NCBI GenBank assembly: GCA_001642005.1
Contig: LWCA01000425.1
Location: forward strand, 1 to 27,860
Direction: 5' to 3'
Source of the DNA: Intoshia linei
Taxonomy: Eukaryota; Orthonectida; Rhopaluridae
Length of the DNA: 27,860 nt
The position numbers and the translations under genes are program-made. Of this stretch, positions 20,755 through 27,860 are shown one piece after another (the first letter of the stretch is position 1; each line of letters starts with the position of its first letter). Below the pieces are notes generated by a model. That model was not told the DNA's origin. It saw nothing but the letters and a program-made list of their open reading frames with translations, and ran no database searches.

Positions 20755-21730
20755 CTCACGTTTTTTTGTTAGCCTCAAATTTAATAAATAGGCTATTTTA
20801 AGACAAACTTATTATATTTAAAAAAATTAAAGCATGTAAAAATTTCCCGTTTTTATTACTAACTCAGTAATGATTTTTTTATATTAATTGTATGATTATA
20901 TATATACAAGATTGTATAGCTGTATGCGATTTTTATGACCACAACTGTATAAACAATGATATTTACAACTTTAATAATAATATATTAATTTTTATTTATT
21001 ATATTCAAAAATTCTGAAGGAATGAATTATATAGATTTTCACCCATATTCCTTTATTGGAAATGTGTAGACGTTCATTGCACATTTTTTTTGAAATTTTA
21101 GGATTAATATTTACATTTTACATTTTCGATTTTTATTTTAATCGAAATATTTGAAAAATATTAGTTAATAATACATTAAATGATAATGTATATTAAAAAT
21201 TATTTTTCACTGGGAATGCGTAGATAACAACGTAAAGACAAGAAAGATATAAAAAAGATTAAAGGGATTGACATAATTACATTCAATTTTCAAAAATTAG
21301 ATCCATTATCATCAAAGTTACAATTCAATTTTTTTACTGACAAAATATTATTTTATAAAATGTGTTTATTTCTATATACTTTTTTGTGTAGTTACTTACA
21401 ATTTTCGATGAATACTGATCTATTTAATATATTTACGGACAAAAATGCAATTATGTACTGACAAGAAAGAATTAAAAACTGATAAATATGTAATTGAATA
21501 CAGACAAAATACTTTTTATTACTGATATTTTAATGTGTATACTGACAATTTTATGTTGAAAATACAGAATATTTTTTATTAAAAAATGTCAGTATTTTAA
21601 TTAAATATTGACAAATTAATTAATCCCCATATTTTTTTATATTCTCGATCTCGTTTGATTTTCAAAAAAAAGGACAATTCGGCTTTTTGTTCCGTAAGGT
21701 ATGAGTTTGGAAGGTTGAAATTTATTTTGC

Positions 21731-21860
21731 TAACATTCCCGAAAAAACTGTAATTGAAATGTGGACTTTATAAAATTCTAAGACTTGTAGTTATTAAAAT
21801 AAACGGTAACACACAGACACAAACAAATATTACATAGCATATTATATACAAATAAGTAAG
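21731..21860 (+). repeat. Dispersed repeat copy 3
   Basis: TAACATTCCCGAAAAAACTG followed by TAATTGAAAT comes first. About 45 bases later comes GGTAACACACAGACACAAAC, then TATATACAAATAAGTAAG. This is the longest match to copies 1 and 2. Confidence 0.55.
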
Positions 21861-23799
21861 TATAATATAACAATAAAACCTGCGAAAAGAAAGTATCACA
21901 GGCTATGCCCATTCCGTGAGCCGTTGCAAAGCAAGTAATATTAATAAACTAAATTTATTACATTTAAATATTTTTGTTCCATAAAGAGCCCAAACGTTGA
22001 CAAAATGACGTCACTACAGATTAAAAAACATTTGCTTTAATCTTTTAAAATTATATTTGATACAAGATTTTGAGTATATGGCTATTGTTCAAGGCGGAAT
22101 ACATAAGAAACAATATAACACATTACTAAATTATTTTCCAGTTTTTTTTTTCAAAACCATTAGGATATTTCAAGCGCTACTTTCAGAAACTCTGTTCAAT
22201 ATTAATTAGTTTTGGATACCTACCCTTATTATTCCTTTTATTTAACGGTAATCTTTAATTGCTTATAAAATATTATAGTTTCTTGCCGTTCATTTAAAAT
22301 GGAATTGTAAAATGTACAATGTACTTTGTACATTAACATTAAAAAACTTAAATTAGATAATTTTGAAAACCAATTAGTCTTTCCCACAAAACCCTATATT
22401 TTTATTTATTTTTTATTAGCCGACTTTGAAACGTCTAAGGTGTTATTATTATAATGTCATTTATTTTAAATTATACAAAAAGTTACACATAACGCCAGAC
22501 TTAAAGTTGCCAATTCGGTTGTGTCGCCTAGATGGGAGCACATAATGATTGCAACTGAGCATAAACTTGTTTGAGAAACATTGATATAAATCTAAATAAT
22601 ACTACAAAAAAATATGAAATTATTCAAAATATAGTCAAAATTTAGTATATTGAGATTTTTATCAAACTTTCAAAGGGTAGGGAAACTAGGAAAAAATTAT
22701 AAAAAAAATGAGATTGTGGCATGATCATAATTAGTAATTTCATACAATACTAAAGAATCATTATTTATTTATTATACAGTCTAAATCCTTATTAATGAAG
22801 TATCTTGGAGTTTTTGAGTCCACATAAGTTATTTAGGGTTCATGAAAAATTTCATCAATTTGAAAATATTTACAAAAATAAAATTACGTTAAAAATGATA
22901 TTTACGCAATGATGGTAATTATTTCTAATTAACGCCATCTAATTTAATATCTTAAAATTTTGATAAAAACGTAATAAATTGACTTTTAATTAGTCAAAAA
23001 ATTACTTTATATTTATGATAGTTATAAAAAATAGATTCTAGAGCTTTAGAGATAAAATTTTTATTAACGGAATTTTTGGTTCATACAAATTCGTTAAGAA
23101 AAAATAAATAATTTAAAATTCCATTAATAAGGACTTAGACTGTACTTATATTGTTACCATTCTGGTTTGATGAGACCTATAATATGGTGTATGTAATATA
23201 AATATATACCAATGGTAAAGCATTAATATAAAAGGTTTTTATTTCTGATAAGTATGACGAAATAACATTTTTCATATTACTAAATATTTTAAAAAGAAAT
23301 GGAGTCAATGTGTATTTTCTTTAAATTAATTAATTGTTATTTTAATTTTACGATCTATTTACAATAACATTGTAAATAAACCAAAGAGTAAATATTTTAT
23401 ATAATTATGTTGATTTAATCATATTAATACATATAAAGTTATGCACTGATATAAATATTGTATAAAAGGAGTAATGTGTATCCGATGCGTCGATTTTAAT
23501 CAATAAACCTATAATAAAGCGTAAAAATAAAAAAATTAAATAATATTACGATGCAACCGTAATCAAGGTTCGTTAACCTTATAAAACTACATATGCATAA
23601 AACTCCTTGGGTGGTATTGTTTCTATACATCAGATTGGTCAAAGTTGGGATCCTTCTGTTTCTGTACACACATCAATAAAATATGGATGATGCAGTTCCA
23701 TTTTTATTAAAATTTTTATAAAACTAATTAAATATTTATTCTAACTTTTAGTGTTAGGGTGAGTTGTGTCTTGAATTAAATTAAGTGATTTTTCTATTA

Positions 23800-23825
23800 C
23801 ACGGTGCGCATTCTGAAAAACACCT
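23800..23825 (+). repeat. Left terminal inverted repeat
   Basis: It begins CACGGTGCGCATTCTGAAAA at 23800 and pairs with 25460-25485 at 24 of 26 positions. TTA precedes it. Confidence 0.8.
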
Positions 23826-24028
23826 TAACTTGTGTAATATCATTAAATCGATAATTTCATGTTGATTTGAATGTATAAATATTAAGGTGTGACGAGGTCA
23901 TAATTATTTGCAATTATAGTTTTAACTTAATATTGTTTTAAAACCGTCGCATAAATAACTCGTCATTTTTTTATACAATAATATCAATTAGTTTATTGTA
24001 TAAAGTTAATTATATTTTTATTTTACAC

Positions 24029-25009
24029 ATGTATTGTGATTGCAAATATCATTCGGATACTGATAAATATTGCTACATGTGCAGTCACAGAATATTTAGT
24101 AAGAAAAAGAAATATCCAGTTAACGGAAAATTACAGGATACATTAGAAAGTATCTATGATATTAAATACATAAGAAATATCTGGACGCCTGGGTATATAT
24201 GCTTATCTTGTGCAAATTCAGTTTACAAAAATTACAAAAGATACAAAAAATATCAATCATGGACATGCCCTTGTTCAAAAAATGATTGCTATTTCTGCAA
24301 ATGCAGAGATATCTCATTTAACAGTAAATTAAAAAATAAACATTTGCCAAATGTAGCATCATGTTCAAAACCGATTCCAATACCCAATAGAAGAAAAAAT
24401 GATGTATTTATAACTACATCAGATTCTTCATTCGACGATGATTTATGTTTCACCTGAAGTATTTAATGGAAAAGATTAAAAGTAAATACGATTATTTGAT
24501 ATCAATTCTCAAATTAAGCAACAGGGGATCTATAATTTTAATTGAAACTATTAACAAATGGCATATATCAAATTTTGTTTCTCCATCTCTGTACAGAGTT
24601 CGAAATAAAGAATACATGGATTACTTTGCAAAATATGAAGATCTGGACTTGACGTATTGTGTAGATGTCGACCGTCTAATGAAAAAATTGGGATTTAAAT
24701 ATTGTTCTAAGGATTAATTTATTTTCATTGACTCTTGTAATTACAATATCAAAGCTGTACTTATACACAATAAGCATATATACCCTATTATCCCTGTTGC
24801 TGTTGCTGTTGCTGATAGACGCATATGAAAATATAAATTGTTTGTATTCCATTAAGATGCACTTTCTACAAGCTCATATCTCCATGTTCACAGCAAACTG
24901 TGGTAGATTTTCTGACGAACACGGCGAAAAATTCCATCAAAAATTGTCATTATTTGAAAGCAGATACAAAAATAAACATGATATAAGTATGATATGTGAT
25001 TATCTATAG
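24029..25009 (+). pseudogene. Broken gene of an uncharacterised multi-copy arthropod family, DDE transposase-like
   Basis: From ATG 24029 the first 142 codons encode a cysteine-rich zinc-binding-type domain (CDC, YCYMC, WTPGYICLSC, CPC, CYFCKC) and end at 24457. The gene continues in another frame (24445-24717) with YCVDVDRLMKKLG and, past a TAA at 24715-24717, with FIDS...KAVLIHN. Then a piece of roughly 200 residues is missing, and a third stretch carries KMHFLQAH, SDEHGEKFHQ and a final ICDYL. In full-length relatives that I know from aphid and other arthropod genomes these blocks occur in this order, with a CGDLK block and a CxLC block in the missing core. Conserved D (FIDS), D (GDLK) and E (DE.GERFHQ) suggest a DDE transposase; this is inference. 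A frameshift, a stop and the deletion make this copy non-functional. Confidence 0.8.
24796..24813 (+). repeat. (GTTGCT)3 microsatellite at the deletion point
   Basis: Three exact GTTGCT units follow the last conserved residues before the missing core. Their position at the junction suggests that the deletion, or its repair, involved this repeat. Confidence 0.6.
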
Positions 25010-25459
25010 ACTGTAAAATCCTTATATCATAAATAAATATTTAATTGTTGTATATTATATTTTTTTAATTTATTAAATTACTCGTAATTATTTAATACGA
25101 CCAGAATTTTATAAGCAGAACATGGACTAATGACCATGCATATGTTGAGTATGTATATCATACGCCACGTTTTAGGTGTTCTTCTTTTTCTAAAAACGGT
25201 GGTTTTACACCCATAGACGGAAAAAAAATGTATATATTAAAAAAATATTTTTTCGCTTTAATTCAATATTGATAAACACACAAGTTAATGTAATATAATA
25301 TTAAAATATATAAATCATGTGAACGTTAACGCCATAAATCACAAATAAGTAATAATGTTCAAGCCTAGTTTTTAATATCTTAGCGACCAGAACGGACGGT
25401 TATATATGGCTCTTTTTAATCGTGAAGGTGAGTTTTATTTGATGTGATATACCAATGTT

Positions 25460-25485
25460 AGGTTTTTTTCAAAATGCGCACCGTG
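25460..25485 (-). repeat. Right terminal inverted repeat
   Basis: Read on the minus strand it begins CACGGTGCGCATTTTGAAAA. TTA follows at 25486-25488 on the plus strand. Confidence 0.8.
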
Positions 25486-25488
25486 TTA

Positions 25489-26151
25489 TGATTCATGAGA
25501 TGTATTTTTTGGAAGAAAAATTATTTTCTAAAATTTTCTAATTATTTCAATATCCGGAAACTTATGGAATGAACTCGAACTCGAAATGTGGTCCTCAGTA
25601 TGTAACTCGACACCGTATCATATGTTATCGGCCTTGGCGTATAACAAACATGTTACATTATTACAATCAAATGTATATAAAGGTATACATTTCATATAAA
25701 AATTTTAAAAAAATTTAATTCATATTACATTAATTACAATTAATATTAACAACAAATTAAAAATTAATAAAACTTTAACTATATGATCAATTTTGAATTT
25801 TAATAGAAAATACGGAACAGTGATCCGTAAAGAACTATATCTCTGTATGCAATACTGAAGTTTTATTTTCATTTTTATGTCATCAAAATGATTGACTTGT
25901 TCATTTATTTCAATTGTGCTTAATAATTTATTCACTCTTACAGTCCGTTTGTGAAACTAAATAAAAATAAATAATAAAATAAAGAGTAATAATAAATTTA
26001 ATAAAAATGAAATTTCACTTAAAACTCTTACATCTTTCCTGATTTGTTTCCATTTAACTTTCATAACCAATATAGATAAACACACACATTGAAATCCACA
26101 ATTGATTGCAAATGAAATCATATAACCTAAAATTAAATAAATGTTTAATTA
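25489..26151. other. AT-rich spacer without gene
   Basis: A 71-codon minus-strand frame (25720-25935) is hydrophobic at its end and rich in Ile, Lys and Leu. I do not recognise it and treat it as chance. Confidence 0.4.
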
Positions 26152-26159
26152 TATTAGAT

Positions 26160-27244
26160 CAGTAGTTCTTAACCTTTTTTGGAGAATCGCCCATTTTTCA
26201 ACAAAAATAAAATTATCGCCCCATAAATACAATCGATATTTTTTTAATTTACAAAGTTTATAAATGTGCAGTGCATGTTATGCATCAATTTTTTTTAACG
26301 GTAGAGTTGATACAGAATACAATAAAAAAGCAATTAATAATTGTTTTTTTGATATCTTAAGAAATATGCAAATGAAATTTGAGATTATTTTTTTATTTGA
26401 TGGCTCATGAAAATAATATATACAAAAAATACGATAAAAACTGAGTATGTAAAAAAAAGAAAAATATATTATAATGAATAAATGTAACAAATTTGAAATG
26501 AGAAATATTAAATGGAATCATGAAATTATAAATTTTTAAGCTTTACAAAGAAAAAATAAAATTTATTATTAATGGATACCCGAATATTAATAACTATTTG
26601 ATAATTTTTCAATATCAGAAGCGATATTTGTTAAACATAATCTTAAGTCACCCCGTTTTAATAAATGTAGTTTGTTCCTCTTTTTTGATTGAAGATCAGT
26701 TACTACGCTAAAACCTTTCTAAACAATATGTATGCCAATAGTAACGATGTCACTTTGTTTCCAAAGATTTGGATATGCATTCTTTTTTTGAAAAAATAAG
26801 GTAGAGTAACCCTTTTGTTTAAAAATGAATTGTGCCTCAATGTCATTTTGTAAGTCAATCAATTCTTCTACTAAATTCAATGGAATTGAATTAACATCAA
26901 CATTGAATGGATTTATTGCATACTCTGGTATTTCTGTGTTTCGTGTATATAAATACTAATTAGATTGTTAATTAAAATATCATGTAATGTTTAATTCTAA
27001 CGAGTTCACCTAAATAATAAGATTTCAAAGATGAATACAAACCCTTTCTACAAAATAATCATATGACTATAACCACTGTACTAGCTAGACTGATTGAACG
27101 GTTATAATCTGACGTTATATTGGAATTTCAACTGATGCGATATTAAATATTTTTGCCTCCCATATCACCCCAAAATTTTTTTCGCCCCATTCGATCATAA
27201 AAACGCCACAAGGGGCGCGCTATCGCCCAGGTTAAAAATCACTG
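26160..27244 (-). mobile_element. Internally deleted hAT transposon (ZBED/FAM200-like lineage)
   Basis: The left end begins CAGTAGTTCTTAACCT and the right end, read on the minus strand, begins CAGTGATTTTTAACCT, 13 of 16 positions alike. Flanking 8-base duplications are TATTAGAT (26152-26159) and CATTAGAT (27245-27252), differing at one base. Eight-base duplications and CAGTG-type ends are hallmarks of hAT elements. GC-rich subterminal stretches with repeated CGCCC lie inside both ends. The body holds only the C-terminal part of a transposase on the minus strand, so the 1085-base copy is a deletion derivative. Confidence 0.85.
26587..26950 (-). pseudogene. hAT transposase C-terminal relic, FAM200/SCAND3/ZBED5 type
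   Basis: From about 26950 down to a TAA at 26587-26589 one minus-strand frame reads INPFNVDVNSIPLNLVEELI, DLQNDIEAQFIF, YPNLWKQ, GFSVVTDLQSKKRN and finally LRLCLTNIASDIEKL. Domesticated FAM200/SCAND3/ZBED5 proteins and their parent hAT transposases end with this order of blocks ('NPF.......L.EEL.elq.D...k..F', 'YP.l...a', 'GFS.......KKRNrL', 'dLR.aLs.i.P.ie.L'). One TAG interrupts the frame before GFS. The expected E-x-GFS glutamate region is damaged by that stop. The RNase H-like core and the zinc finger are missing. Confidence 0.8.
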
Positions 27245-27361
27245 CATTAGATCAAGTTCATATATTTATATATATATGTAATTATTAATATATAGTATCA
27301 GCTATTAACATTTAATTAATAATTAAAATTTATCTAAAGAGTTTCATAGTCCATACTTGTA

Positions 27362-27860
27362 TACACCCTCGACAAAACCTTAGAGCACCTGTATTATATT
27401 GAAATATAAGTAAAACTAAAATAAATTATAATCTAATTTTTTGAATACGAAAACAATATGGTATATCAGTTATTGCCCCGAATTTTAAATTGTGTAATTA
27501 GGTATACTTTTTTATAATTTGAAAATTAAAAAAAGTCGAAAAAAATATGCGACAAAAGTGCTTTAACGCTTTCTAATTTACAGCAAAATAGGTACAATAA
27601 TTTATTTAAAGCATAATTTTATAACTTTAATAATAAGTTCTTCCACCTTTATTTGTAATCACTTCAAAAATTTTAGAAGGCATACTTGCCATTAAGGTAT
27701 TAACCTTGGGTTGGTCAATGGAATCCAAGATCTCTCTATGGCTGATCTCAGATCTTTTCAACATTTATATTGTTTTCCATCTATATACAATCTCAGTCAT
27801 CATTCACCATATATTTTCTATTGGGTTTAGATCCGGTGAGCATGGTGGCCACGGAAGAAC
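27362..27860 (-). mobile_element. 3' half of a decayed Tc1-like transposon, cut by window end
   Basis: The transposase relic at 27627-27860 is followed, in its own direction, by AT-rich DNA. About 235 bases downstream, at 27362, TACACCCTCGACAAAACCTT continues with AGAGCACCTG. Tc1-type ends of this style ('ta-cacc-tgGACAAAA-tttagg-cACCTg') insert at TA, and TA directly precedes the proposed end (27360-27361). The other end is outside the window, so the boundary cannot be confirmed. Confidence 0.55.
27627..27860 (-). pseudogene. Tc1-like (DD34E) transposase C-terminal relic
   Basis: Entering from the right edge, the minus-strand frame reads LPWPPCSPDLNPIENIW. This is the Tc1 block that holds the third catalytic residue (the E of NPIENIW) after the PxxSPDLNPIE signature. 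Further on it reads LMASMPSKIFEVITNKGGRT, the usual C-terminal end of Tc1 transposases, and stops at TAA 27627-27629. Two stop codons break the frame (TGA directly after ENIW, TAA about 13 codons later), so it is dead. The first two catalytic aspartates lie outside the window. Confidence 0.88.

Larger units (their letters stand above)
19841..23796. other. AT-rich intergenic DNA without gene
   Basis: No coding segment longer than chance is visible. It contains three further copies of the first block of the dispersed repeat (20623, 20723, 21731) and a GC-richer patch near 22490-22560 of unknown origin. A six-base inverted repeat AAGGTT-CGTT-AACCTT lies at 23565-23580. Confidence 0.5.
23800..25485 (+). 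mobile_element. TIR-bounded DNA transposon with TTA target duplication
   Basis: The left end reads CACGGTGCGCATT and continues TGAAAAA. The right end, read on the minus strand from 25485, starts with the same 13 bases, and 24 of the first 26 positions agree (mismatches at 14 and 22). Similarity continues weakly for about 20 more bases. TTA lies directly outside both ends (23797-23799 and 25486-25488), as expected from a 3-base target duplication, which PIF/Harbinger-type elements make as TTA or TAA. The 1686-base body carries one broken gene on the plus strand (24029-25009). The gene has lost its core, so this copy could move only with a transposase supplied by a complete relative. Confidence 0.8.

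Noticed and set aside
22490-22560. GC-richer patch resembling small insect repeats
   Set aside because: Its composition stands out, but I could find no partner copy, end repeat or coding pattern in the window.
24728-24840. Leucine-rich start of the third open frame in the transposase-like gene, resembling a membrane segment
   Set aside because: The family motif continues in another frame over these bases; the leucine run is only the GTTGCT repeat and its flank read out of frame.
25720-25935. 71-codon minus-strand frame with hydrophobic end
   Set aside because: A/T-rich codon composition, no motif and no neighbouring coding signal; consistent with chance.
1-27860. tRNA, rRNA and CRISPR features
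   Set aside because: Scanning by eye showed no cloverleaf with the conserved T-arm, no ribosomal RNA blocks and no spaced direct repeats. The tandem arrays at 4923 and 5011 have no spacers.

Overview
The window looks like insect nuclear DNA, most likely from an aphid or a related sap-feeding hemipteran. It is very AT-rich. It has one long eukaryotic gene, no operons or ribosome-binding sites, and many decayed eukaryotic DNA transposons (piggyBac, several hAT, Tc1-like). It also holds a copy of an uncharacterised gene family that I know as highly multi-copy in aphid and other arthropod genomes. The host assignment is inference.

Layout. Positions 1-6000 are a graveyard of broken coding pieces, and every piece I can recognise lies on the minus strand: a hAT-like fragment at the left edge, an unidentified open segment, a piggyBac transposase relic, a hAT C-terminal dimerisation fragment, and about 4 kb that appears to come from an RNA virus. 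The virus-like part is best supported at about 3790-4330, where SF1 helicase motifs survive across two frames. Part of its upstream coding region is present twice as a direct duplication (4281-4545 and 5611-5895). Two short tandem-repeat arrays lie between the copies.

Positions 6101-12649 hold the only intact large gene: an uninterrupted 2182-codon plus-strand ORF for a divergent Fat facets/USP9X-type ubiquitin-specific protease. It is collinear with that family and keeps the Cys, His and Asp catalytic positions. It lacks about 380 N-terminal residues and one zinc-ribbon cysteine. A splice-acceptor-like site sits 48 bases before its first ATG.

Positions 12650-23796 are about 11 kb of AT-rich DNA with no gene that I can support. 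I see two hAT-like element ends, a short dispersed repeat family and a strong small palindrome.

Positions 23800-25485 form a complete DNA transposon: near-identical 26-base terminal inverted repeats beginning CACGGTGCGCATT, a TTA duplication on both sides, and a broken transposase-like gene inside. The gene belongs to the uncharacterised multi-copy family, whose conserved acidic residues suggest a DDE transposase. This is the most promising lead in the window.

Positions 26160-27244 are an internally deleted hAT element with 8-base target duplications and a decayed ZBED/FAM200-type transposase C-terminus. Positions 27362-27860 are the 3' half of a decayed Tc1-like element that runs out of the window.

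The protease is the only candidate functional protein gene. The uniform antisense orientation of the transposon and virus relics to its left would suit a piRNA-type cluster, but nothing in the sequence proves transcription.
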